DNA of 64,000 nucleotides from the NCBI RefSeq assembly GCF_008386635.1, contig NZ_VUOE01000001.1:2161857-2225856 (forward strand), given 5' to 3'. Position 1 is the stretch's first letter, and each line of letters opens with the position of its first letter. A program made the position numbers and the translations under genes. Source of the DNA: Maribacter flavus (lineage in GTDB: Bacteria > Bacteroidota > Bacteroidia > Flavobacteriales > Flavobacteriaceae). The notes below the pieces were generated by a model that did not search any database, was not told the DNA's origin, and saw nothing but the letters and a program-made list of their open reading frames with translations. Positions 9,090 to 16,733 of this stretch are shown piece after piece.

Positions 9090-9285
9090 TACAAAGGTCG
9101 ATGAGGTCTTGAAGCAAGGTTTACAAGCTATGCGGAATCATATATCAAGTTTCAGGAGGGGATAAAAACTATGGTGAATTCATATAAATTATGACGCAAT
9201 TCAGGATTTATGACCCAGTGGTAAGCTATTTGTGGAAATACTGGAATTACCTATTATTTTCTAATATAGATATGGTAAAAATGAC
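9090..9285. promoter_or_regulatory. Copy A of a duplicated divergent promoter region
   Basis: Positions 9090-9174 match 16522-16606 without gaps; by hand count 75 of 85 bases agree. Weaker similarity continues at the same offset to the GAAATAC at 9235-9241 and on to about 9285, where the other copy reaches the regulator promoter. Here no regulator gene follows on the plus strand. For the minus-strand ankyrin gene the best -7 candidate is the conserved GACCTTTG at the proximal edge. Confidence 0.65.
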
Positions 9286-9715
9286 ACAACTGATCGTTAG
9301 ATAGTCGCATAAGTTTTATTGAGAGGGCAGGACCCATCTTTCTTGATAATATTTCCAAAGACTAACTTAGAGTCTTTCAATCGGCTGCCGAGTTGTAGCT
9401 GGTCAATAGAAACTGTTGCTTAAAATCAAAAATAGGATTGAATTATCCGGAAAAGTTCATTCGTATAGATTGCCCTAGATTGCCTTATATTGGCCATTAT
9501 TTTCTTAGAATATTCCTCGATAAACTCTATTGAGGTTTAGCCGCGGCAGGGTTCTAGAAAATTAATCTTAATACAGGGTTACTGGGCTACACACTGGTAC
9601 GATCAAAAAAATAGAGATTAACTGTGGTGAGACAAAGGTGGCGCACCTTTAAAGTGCTATAGGTAACCAAATGAATTCAAACATAGACCATTGAGCACAT
9701 AGTGCTTACATTTCC
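9286..9715. other. Stretch without a recognisable gene
   Basis: No credible reading frame, RNA gene or repeat was found here. The position corresponds to where the regulator gene would begin if copy A had kept the arrangement of copy B, but I could not recognise regulator remnants. Confidence 0.5.
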
Positions 9716-10153
9716 TTAAGTTGGGTAATTGAAGAATAGTTCAATATCAACTCCAAGCACAAGCCTAATAATAGCAACAAAAAGAGACAAACGCTTTAAT
9801 TCAAAGGGGTTTGTAAAGGCTAACCAGAGAGCTAGTAGTCCACAACTAGCTAAAGTTATACTACCAAATAAAGGCACGATGCTGTTGAACAGACCAATCT
9901 GATTAAAAATTGGGTCTAGTAAAGCTGTAAATCCAAAAAGGGCTAAAGCAAAATTTTTTTTAAGTCCAAAAAAAATTTAATAACCCGCAATTACAAGTTC
10001 CAAACTAATAGCCAAAGGGCCAAATTGGTTGTAGTATTCCTTTTTGAAATAAACCTCGAATCCTTCCGGAAATTTAATCATTAAAAAGAAGGCGGCACTC
10101 AAAATAACACCGAGAACTGTAAGTAATATTGAACTAATTTTTCTTTTTTTCAT
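9716..10153 (-). pseudogene. Broken paralogue of the four-helix membrane protein
   Basis: Reading from an ATG at 10153 gives a 146-codon frame that is intact except for one TAA at codon 59 (9977-9979). The conceptual protein aligns along its length with the 150-residue product of 5812-6264: FPEGFEVYFKKEYYNQFGPL versus FPTGLSSYFKREYYGQFGSL, then KKNFALALFGF versus KKVNFALALFGF, LLALWLAFT versus WSLWLAFT and ELFFN at the end. One residue is also missing beside the stop. The gene sits 93 bp downstream of the cyclase gene. A single sequencing error could in principle explain the stop, but the neighbouring one-codon deletion and homopolymer runs suggest real decay. Confidence 0.75.
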
Positions 10154-10246
10154 TAGGTCGTCTTTGATATTTATTTCAGAACTCGATGTATACTATCTTT
10201 ACAGCTTTTACGGGTATTGAATCTTTTACATTTGTTGTTTTACAGT

Positions 10247-11473
10247 TTATTTTATAAAATACATTTCCAAATCCCCTTTTCCTTTCGCGAAAATCTTTCC
10301 ACGAGAAAGACAATTAAAATCATTTTTAACTAGTTCATAAGTAGATGAGGAGATATTGATTTTACCTGCTTCACTGGCCGATTCTATTCTGCTAGCGGTA
10401 TTTATAGTATCTCCAAAAAGGTCGTACGCAAACTTCTTTTTGCCTACAACACCAGCTACTATAGTTCCTGAATGTATCCCAACCCGCATTCTCCATTTTA
10501 TTTTATGGCTCTTATTTCTTTCCTCAAGGTAGGATAGCATTTTTTGGGCTGCTTTAATGCAGTTGACAGCATGGCTGGTAATTTCTTCTTCGAGCCCACA
10601 AGCAGCCATGTAGGCATCACCGATTGTTTCAATCTTTTCAACTCCTGTTTTCTCCATTATATCATCAAATCTTCCAAAAATATCGTTGAGCTCATTGACC
10701 AAAGTGATTGGTGACATTGATGCAACTAGATTTGTAAAACCTTCAAAGTCAGTAAATAGAATTGTTACGTTTTTGTGCCTTTTTGGAATTGTTTTGCCAC
10801 TTTCTTTTAAATCCTTAATAATGTTAGCAGGTAGAATGTTATGCAGAAGATCATCTGATTTTTTCTGTTCAGCTATAAGGGATTCCTCTGACCTATCAAT
10901 TAAAACAGCTAAACTCCATATAAGTGCAAGACAAATGAATCCAGTTATACTGATATTGACCACTTGTGATAAATAGGTGTCTACTCCATTATAATGGGCA
11001 TTGATTTTTGTTTGAAATATTACACTGACTATTAAAGTTAGGCAAGCCAGCGCGCTAAAACCATTAGCTAATTTTCTTGCTTTTCTAGGAAATGTCATGT
11101 GAGGAAGGATAATCATCAGGAAGCAAATTACCACAACCCCTGAAGAATAGCCCAAAAGATAGAGAAAAAGGAGAATTGATATATATCCTGTTATAAAAAG
11201 CCATGTAGATGCCAAAACACGCCGTCCCTTTTTATTCCAAAGTAACACCGCTAGAAATAGCAATCCTAATAAAGCATTGTTCATGTAAATTATAGGTGCC
11301 TCCATAAAATAAATGGAAAGAAGTAACCAAAGGGCATGAAATAACGCCCCAAAAATGGCAGCCATATTCGTTACTCGTGTATATCTACTTTCGGTAATAG
11401 AAAAGTCTTTATAGGTGCCAATATCAACTAGTCTTTGAAAAAATCGAGTTTCATCTATATCATTCATTGACAT
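10247..11473 (-). CDS. Membrane-bound class III adenylate/guanylate cyclase
   Basis: 408 residues. About six membrane helices lie between residues 35 and 190, followed by a short signalling helix and a class III cyclase catalytic domain (about 220-405). Metal-binding Asp residues are seen in TILFTDFEGFTN and in IETIGDAYM; the substrate-binding Lys precedes it (EKIETIGD), and FGDTINTASRIES carries the Asn and Arg that stabilise the transition state. The Lys...Asp pattern favours ATP, so cAMP is the likely product. It could supply cyclic nucleotide to CRP-type proteins, including the cNMP-binding regulators at 30971 and 49804, though that link is speculative. It stands alone, with its own promoter. 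Confidence 0.9.
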   Translation of the reverse strand: MSMNDIDETRFFQRLVDIGTYKDFSITESRYTRVTNMAAIFGALFHALWLLLSIYFMEAPIIYMNNALLGLLFLAVLLWNKKGRRVLASTWLFITGYISILLFLYLLGYSSGVVVICFLMIILPHMTFPRKARKLANGFSALACLTLIVSVIFQTKINAHYNGVDTYLSQVVNISITGFICLALIWSLAVLIDRSEESLIAEQKKSDDLLHNILPANIIKDLKESGKTIPKRHKNVTILFTDFEGFTNLVASMSPITLVNELNDIFGRFDDIMEKTGVEKIETIGDAYMAACGLEEEITSHAVNCIKAAQKMLSYLEERNKSHKIKWRMRVGIHSGTIVAGVVGKKKFAYDLFGDTINTASRIESASEAGKINISSSTYELVKNDFNCLSRGKIFAKGKGDLEMYFIK

Positions 11474-11538
11474 TGCTATCTTCTTTATTTAAAGGTCAAA
11501 ACGATTGCCGTTTAAAATTGGTCAAGTTAGAAATATAA

Positions 11539-12225
11539 TTATTTTCCTTTGTTTCGTTGACGTTTGAATTCTTCTGTTCTCTTAATTTGCTCTTCAAGGT
11601 CCCATTCAAAATCAAATCTATTCTTTAGAAATATGGCGATGGAGTCAAGTCCAATTTCGGTTCTTCTTTTATCGATATTTTCTGGATCTAAAACAGGCCA
11701 AAGATTAAAACTCTTAGATTCTGGATAGTACTTCATTTGGCCACCATAAATTTGTAAATCTCCCCTTTCGGTTGCTGTTCTATCTTCTGCTCTTACTAAA
11801 AATCGAGGTTCTAGTTTCCTCTCTTTTACAGCTTGCCTCATCATTGGTAGATACTGTATATGAATCTTATTGTCTGAATGTTGTAGAACATTGCATATGG
11901 TCCAATTTCCTTGTTCCCCCGCCATTTCTTTAGTAGGCCAACCATAGGTATCCAAAAGATGCTTTACTTTTCTTTCATTATCGACATGGTTTTTCTCGTA
12001 AACAGCCTGCTGTTCTTTAACCAATTCTGAGTCAGCGCCATATATTTCCATAAGTGAATCTCGCAATGTAATTGGACGCTGTTCAGTTTTCCAGATGGTA
12101 TCTAAAACAGCAATAAAATTTTCAGGGTTTTTCACTGTTCTTGAAATGCTTTCTGAATTGGTTTTACTAGTGCAATTCATTGCTAATAGTAGACTGATTA
12201 ATAAAATATATTTCATTTTGTACAA
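11539..12225 (-). CDS. DUF6624-type lipoprotein
   Basis: 228 residues. The N-terminus KYILLISLLLAMNCTSK is a lipoprotein signal with a slightly irregular lipobox; the ATG three codons in is an equally good start. The body carries the DUF6624 pattern: YGWPTKEMAGEQGNW, then LQHSDNKIHIQYLPMM, RAEDRTATERGDLQIYGGQ and a C-terminal segment NIDKRRTEIGLDSI. No biochemical function is known for the family. It lies between a cyclase gene and a broken membrane gene, all on the minus strand, without tight coupling. Confidence 0.75.
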   Translation of the reverse strand: MYKMKYILLISLLLAMNCTSKTNSESISRTVKNPENFIAVLDTIWKTEQRPITLRDSLMEIYGADSELVKEQQAVYEKNHVDNERKVKHLLDTYGWPTKEMAGEQGNWTICNVLQHSDNKIHIQYLPMMRQAVKERKLEPRFLVRAEDRTATERGDLQIYGGQMKYYPESKSFNLWPVLDPENIDKRRTEIGLDSIAIFLKNRFDFEWDLEEQIKRTEEFKRQRNKGK

Positions 12226-12246
12226 ATGTGCTATCCTGATTATTAT

Positions 12247-12584
12247 TTAGGTGTACGTTGTTCTCATTACTTGTAGTACTAAGTCCGATAAAATTTTTGA
12301 TAGTATGGCAATCAATAATCCTCGTTTCCAAAAAAAACATCCGAATACAAGGTCTAATATTAAACTGCTTATTCCGATAGGAATTATGTCAGTATGAATC
12401 GATTTATTTAAGTTTATTCCGGAATTTCCAGCTTCTATATTTAGTCTTTTAACTTCTCTACTGAAGGGGATGTTGATGAGCGCACCTAAAATGAATAGAA
12501 CGAGATTTGTTAATGAAGTATGCCATCGATGTTTTTTAGCCTCTTCTGTATTTCGTATGATTGATGATTTAAATGTTTTTTCAT
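12247..12584 (-). pseudogene. Frameshifted small membrane protein gene
   Basis: From 12247 upward, a minus-strand frame of about 105 codons reads as a membrane protein: KKHRWHTSLTNLVLFILGAL, then a loop, IIPIGISSLILDLVFGCFFW and GLLIAILSKILSDLVLQV before its stop. This frame has no ATG, GTG or TTG at its start. An ATG at 12584 is out of frame by one base; if the A-run after it (six A at 12576-12581, read on the minus strand) were one base longer, the product would begin MKKTFKSSIIRNTEEAKKH. So a one-base deletion in a homopolymer, a sequencing error, or slippage is the simplest account. Function unknown. Confidence 0.6.
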
Positions 12585-12651
12585 TCGAGTGCCATTTGAT
12601 TTAAACCAATACTAATAGTCAAGCTGAATGATACGTCCAGAAAGGCATAGG

Positions 12652-13524
12652 TCAAAGTAAATTAAATTGATTTTTAATTATTACTTCTTCAATGATTCGG
12701 TTTTGGTTTTTGCTCTGAACGTGTTTTGAATCAATTAGTAAATTATCCATTGTCAAGGATGGAAAAATCCTTTTTGCTCTTTTTAGCATTTTCTTACCTG
12801 GAAAAATAATATCATGCTGGGCAGCAAAAATTGTAATCGGCGTTTTAATATTGGCAGCATTCTTCGCATCAATCACGGGTACTGGTGTGAAGTCCATGTC
12901 AAACTCCAAAAACACTTTTGATAAGTATTTGAAAGCAAATTCATCCCTATCGGTGAATAGTTCCGCTAAAAACTTCTCAATGTATTTTGGTTTTCTAGTC
13001 TTTATGAAACGTTTCATCGGAATGAAAATTTTGAACAATGCTTTTAATGGATTGCCATTTACGATGTAAGCTGGGGCGGACAAATAGACTCCAGTAATCC
13101 TACTTTCATCGTATTCCAGCGTTTTCAAAATCACTAATCCGCCAAAGGAGAAACCTGCCATTGCTACTGAGTCTAAATTTAGGTTTTGGATTAGTTCAAT
13201 CACCCATTTTCCATAAGAATTATCTTTCATACTCAAACGGGTGCCAGCACTTTTATTTGGTTGAGCCAGAACATCAATAGAATATACTCGATGTGTTTTA
13301 TGTAAGTTTGGATACGTTTCTAAAGCTATTGGTGCACAGCCATTTGAGCCATGCACTAAGATTATTGGTGGATTAGTCGAATTGCCAGTTGCAATTACGT
13401 TTGTTTCACCAAAAGATGTATTCACCTTCAGAAATTTATGCGCAATTTTGAGTTCCTTTAGCTTTTCATCATATAGATGTAAAATAGCTTGTTTTCCTTG
13501 TTCTGTTTTGAAGAATGTCTTCAT
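12652..13524 (-). CDS. Alpha/beta hydrolase
   Basis: 290 residues, no signal peptide. The fold is marked by the oxyanion strand IILVHGSNGCAP, the nucleophile elbow MAGFSFGGLVIL (Ser in GxSxG), the acid-bearing loop FAAQHDIIFPGK and the histidine in DSKHVQSKNQ. The set is a complete Ser-Asp-His triad, so the enzyme is likely active on an ester, lactone or C-C bond; the substrate is not predictable. It is followed at 67 bp by the frameshifted membrane gene. Confidence 0.87.
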   Translation of the reverse strand: MKTFFKTEQGKQAILHLYDEKLKELKIAHKFLKVNTSFGETNVIATGNSTNPPIILVHGSNGCAPIALETYPNLHKTHRVYSIDVLAQPNKSAGTRLSMKDNSYGKWVIELIQNLNLDSVAMAGFSFGGLVILKTLEYDESRITGVYLSAPAYIVNGNPLKALFKIFIPMKRFIKTRKPKYIEKFLAELFTDRDEFAFKYLSKVFLEFDMDFTPVPVIDAKNAANIKTPITIFAAQHDIIFPGKKMLKRAKRIFPSLTMDNLLIDSKHVQSKNQNRIIEEVIIKNQFNLL

Positions 13525-13632
13525 GATCTTTTGTAGGTTGCTACATCAATACAGGTGTAATTTTTTATACTTCAACTGATTGCATTCAAGTTGTCGCTAG
13601 TATCCCATTTTTTAGAGTTATTATTTTTCTTT

Positions 13633-14397
13633 TTAGTCACCGGTTGTCGTATTAATTTCTTCTATGATGAGATTTCCTAGTTCCGTTAACTCGCTATATT
13701 GTTCAATCATCGTATCAAACTGCCACGCAGCTAGACTTATGACATTTCTAAAAGCAGGTTCTGCTGTAAACTCAAGGAATGCTTGGTCATATTCAGATTG
13801 AGGTGTGGCTTTGGTTGCTAGGGAATCTAATGGCATGAATGCAGAAGCCAACATAAGTGACCTATCGAATTGCGAATCGAGGTAATTTTCTTGGTATACG
13901 GCATATTGATTGTAATTTCGCTCATTTTCCGCAATGATATCCACTAAACCGTGATATTTAGCCAATAGTGAATCAAGTTTGGTATTATTTATTTTTCCAT
14001 AAAATTCAGAGTTTTTCAAAGATTCATACCCCCCCGAATTTGGTTTGAAATAGAAATCGGCAAAAGCAGCCCCGCTTACTTTGAATAAAAAAAGATTCTC
14101 TTTTTCGGTCTTATTTAAAATGCTATTGCGTGCTTCTTTACAGATGTCTGAAATTTGTTTTCGTCCTTTTGTTAATCCTGCTAGTTGTTCTATATCTTCA
14201 GCCGTATGAGATTTAATTTTAGTCAAATATTCATGTAAGGAATCCTTATCCTTAATCGACTGGTTCCAATTGTTTATCTGTATCGCAATTAAAATTCCAA
14301 TGACTACTAGAACAATTTCGCCTAACGCATACTTCAGGTACTGCGTTTTCTTATTGTCTAAAATTAACTTATGCCGAATTTTTCTAAATAATTTCAT
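13633..14397 (-). CDS. DUF6090 family membrane protein
   Basis: 254 residues. The N-terminus RHKLILDNKKTQYLKYALGE followed by IVLVVIGILIAIQINNWNQ is the diagnostic DUF6090 segment: a short basic tail, one transmembrane helix and the invariant QINNWN. The rest is a soluble, mostly helical domain with conserved LKNSEFYGKINN. The family is nearly restricted to Flavobacteriia and has no known function. It is separated by 158 bp and a small hairpin from the operon ending at 14556, so it probably has its own promoter. Confidence 0.85.
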   Translation of the reverse strand: MKLFRKIRHKLILDNKKTQYLKYALGEIVLVVIGILIAIQINNWNQSIKDKDSLHEYLTKIKSHTAEDIEQLAGLTKGRKQISDICKEARNSILNKTEKENLFLFKVSGAAFADFYFKPNSGGYESLKNSEFYGKINNTKLDSLLAKYHGLVDIIAENERNYNQYAVYQENYLDSQFDRSLMLASAFMPLDSLATKATPQSEYDQAFLEFTAEPAFRNVISLAAWQFDTMIEQYSELTELGNLIIEEINTTTGD

Positions 14398-14440
14398 AGG
14401 TTAACTCAAATTAGCCGCAATGGTCTCTAGTAAGAAAAGT

Positions 14441-14456
14441 ACGGTTTTAGAACCGT
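14441..14456. terminator. Small hairpin after the DUF4386 operon
   Basis: ACGGTT and AACCGT pair over six bases around a four-base loop. On the minus strand the stem is followed by a short pyrimidine run, ACTTTTC. It could end transcription of the operon that stops at 14556, but it is weak and 100 bp away. Confidence 0.3.
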
Positions 14457-14555
14457 AAATCTTTCATCCGAGAACTGATTTTTGTCGAATGTCACAATCT
14501 TTACTTAAAACTTTCAACCGTTTGTTTTTTAACCAATGTTATATGCCATTTTAGT

Positions 14556-15260
14556 TTAATTTTTCTCGTTGATTGGCCTTATTCCAAAAATTAGTAAATA
14601 TCCTATCATCCAGAATTCTCCAATGGTTGCGGGTAGCATAAGAAATCTATTGAAGCTAAAATCAATTCCTGCGTAGCGTATAACAGTGCTAATCAGGTAG
14701 CCTATACCACCTAAAATAAGAACTCTTCCTAACCAGATAGGCAACCTTTTTGACTTAATAACAATGTATCCCATTGGAAATAACCAAAGCCCAAAAAATA
14801 GACCACCAATTCCCCAAGCATTTGAAATCATATGTTGAAGTATCTGAATTAGTAGAACTTTGTCTTCCGTAATACTTATATCGGAATTTGCAATACCTAT
14901 TGCTGAGGCTATTGAAATTGCACTTATCATTATGGCTACGGCATTCACCATGCCCCATATACCTATCGTCCAAGCTTCCCATTCATAATTGTCCTTAAAT
15001 AATTTGAAAAACCAAACAGCGGTGAGTGCCTGTGATAGTACGATAGCAAACTCTAACAGTAACCTAATTCTTGCAGTCGATTCCAATGCTACCAAATTCG
15101 ATAGCGTTTGTTCAGGATTACCGGATACGAATATTTGAGAATGAAAGACCATAAATCCTAGAATTCCTGTAATAGCCATCATTAAATACCATATACCGGT
15201 TGTTCTCGCTATCTTAATCATACGTGTTTGTTCATTATTTACAATCATTTTTGCTTTCAT
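14556..15260 (-). CDS. DUF4386 family membrane protein
   Basis: 234 residues with six to seven membrane helices. The family pattern is visible: ARTTGIWYLMMAITGILGF at the start, a central GIWGMVNAVAIMISAI, WGIGGLFFGLWLFPMGYIV and a C-terminal ATIGEFWMIGYLLIFGI. Function is unknown for the family. Its ATG overlaps the stop of the upstream lipoprotein gene (ATGA at 15257-15260), so the two are translationally coupled. Confidence 0.87.
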   Translation of the reverse strand: MKAKMIVNNEQTRMIKIARTTGIWYLMMAITGILGFMVFHSQIFVSGNPEQTLSNLVALESTARIRLLLEFAIVLSQALTAVWFFKLFKDNYEWEAWTIGIWGMVNAVAIMISAISIASAIGIANSDISITEDKVLLIQILQHMISNAWGIGGLFFGLWLFPMGYIVIKSKRLPIWLGRVLILGGIGYLISTVIRYAGIDFSFNRFLMLPATIGEFWMIGYLLIFGIRPINEKN

Positions 15261-15847
15261 TTAGGTTTTGAGTATTCGATTAATTCCTCTACGTAGTGAA
15301 ATTCACCTTGGTCTTGGGTTAGTTTTATGAAATTTTTCACGGCAGGAGCATACAACCAAACTTCTGTTTCATTTGCATTGTAACCCCTGGAATTGGTAGT
15401 CTTGCCAGAATATTTAATGGTGTATGCCATAAAAGTTCCGGCTTCAACTGTTTCTTCTTTGAATGATAGTACTTCGGCAGTTTGACTTTGATTTCCCGTA
15501 GTTCCATCTTGACTAGTCCAATTATTCTCATATTTCCACTTTTTGCCAATTTCAAGAGGCCAGTCGTACTTAGGTGTTTCACTTTCATCTGGTTTAGCAA
15601 TTTCTGCAATTGGAATGGTATCTTTACCGATAGTCATTCCTAAAACTCCATCATAACTTACGACTACCCTTGTATCTGTTCCTTCTGAGCGTACTTCTCC
15701 TTCAGTAGTCATACCCTTGTATTTCCAGACCCATTTTTCACCTGCCGTATAATCAGCCGGTGTTGGTTGTTCGGTTTTTGTATTGTATTGGTCATTGCAG
15801 GCACTAAGAATCATTAATGCCAATGGTATTGCAAATAGACTTTTCAT
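15257..15847 (-). CDS. Lipoprotein of unknown function
   Basis: 196 residues. A lipobox (LMILSACND, Cys17) makes it a lipoprotein. The mature part has the repeated pattern GEKWVWKYKG... and GKKWKYENNW..., each followed by a Thr-rich strand, as in small beta-sandwich lipoproteins; VEAGTFMAYTIKYSG and ETEVWLYAP are typical of proteins that bind or measure an envelope component. No named family is claimed. It lies 29 bp after the outer-membrane protein gene and is coupled to DUF4386. Confidence 0.75.
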   Translation of the reverse strand: MKSLFAIPLALMILSACNDQYNTKTEQPTPADYTAGEKWVWKYKGMTTEGEVRSEGTDTRVVVSYDGVLGMTIGKDTIPIAEIAKPDESETPKYDWPLEIGKKWKYENNWTSQDGTTGNQSQTAEVLSFKEETVEAGTFMAYTIKYSGKTTNSRGYNANETEVWLYAPAVKNFIKLTQDQGEFHYVEELIEYSKPK

Positions 15848-15876
15848 TTTCTTTACTTTTTAAAATTCCTTATTAA

Positions 15877-16482
15877 TTAAAACCAGCTAAAACCAATTCC
15901 CAAACTAAATTGCACAACCTCTCTGTCAATGTCATTGTTTAGCTTTACACCACCAACAAGCAGTTTGGATTGTACATTTAATGCAAATTTGTTTTTTCTG
16001 TAGACTTCATAACCCGTACTAACCATTGCCGCTATTCCTGTATTCCAATCGTCATTAACATTTTCCTTGATATCGTAGAGAGCAGGAGAATCTATGGCTA
16101 AACCAGCGCCGCCATGTACCCACCATCTATCCTTTATCCAATACTGAACAGAAGGTATGATACCACCAAAGTCCCTATCATTTTCATCAAGCGTGTAAAT
16201 CATTCCAGGTAAAGAAACGGTAATCGCCAAACTGTTATTCAACATGTAACCAAACTTTAATTCCGGAAAAGTACCACCACCTTGACTATCATCAAAGTTT
16301 CGGAGTCCACCACTATCTTCAATACTAATAACACCACCTCCAAGGCCAAATTCGAACATAAAGCCATCTCTGGTAAAATTGTTATGAGAAGCCGAATTCT
16401 TCTGAGCATAAGAAATTGTAGTAATTAAGGTAAGGGCAGTAATGGCCATTCTTAACATAATTTGTTTTTTGATTGTTTTCAT
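15877..16482 (-). CDS. Outer-membrane beta-barrel protein
   Basis: 201 residues from the ATG at 16482, which begins a signal peptide (KKQIMLRMAITALTLITTIS then AQ). A longer frame from 16665 would read through the regulatory DNA and is rejected. The mature part alternates glycine/aromatic strands and ends in FSLGIGFSWF, a C-terminal aromatic as needed for barrel insertion. PELKFGYMLNNSLAITVSLP and WWVHGGAGLAID are OmpW/OmpA-barrel-like. First gene of a three-gene operon, divergent from the AraC/TPR regulator at 16734 and probably its main target. Confidence 0.8.
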   Translation of the reverse strand: MKTIKKQIMLRMAITALTLITTISYAQKNSASHNNFTRDGFMFEFGLGGGVISIEDSGGLRNFDDSQGGGTFPELKFGYMLNNSLAITVSLPGMIYTLDENDRDFGGIIPSVQYWIKDRWWVHGGAGLAIDSPALYDIKENVNDDWNTGIAAMVSTGYEVYRKNKFALNVQSKLLVGGVKLNNDIDREVVQFSLGIGFSWF

Positions 16483-16521
16483 GCATAAATTTTTAAAGGT
16501 TTTATATGATTTTTTTGATAT

Positions 16522-16717
16522 TACAAAGGTCGATGAGGCTGTGATGCAAGGTTTACTAGTTATGCGGAAGAACATATCAAGTTTCAGGAGGGTATAAAAA
16601 CTATGGCGCAACGGTATAAAATATGATGCAATATGGTGTTTGGCCTGTGATGATAGGCGATTCAACGAAATACCTTGGTTCTCTACATTTTTTCTAATTT
16701 AGGGGCAGTAAAAACAA
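16522..16717. promoter_or_regulatory. Copy B of a duplicated divergent promoter region
   Basis: This is the partner of 9090-9285. It begins 40 bp upstream of the outer-membrane gene's ATG, the same distance as in copy A, and extends to just before the regulator's GTG at 16734. Strongly kept blocks include ACAAAGGTCGATGAGG, GCAAGGTTTAC, ATATCAAGTTTCAGGAGGG and ATAAAAACTATGG. Likely contains the regulator's binding sites for both directions. Confidence 0.65.
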
Positions 16718-16733
16718 GTATTGTATCCAATCT

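Noticed and set aside
9540..9720. Possible small RNA gene in the gap before the broken membrane gene
   Set aside because: I could find no stable stem structure or terminator, only A+T-rich sequence.
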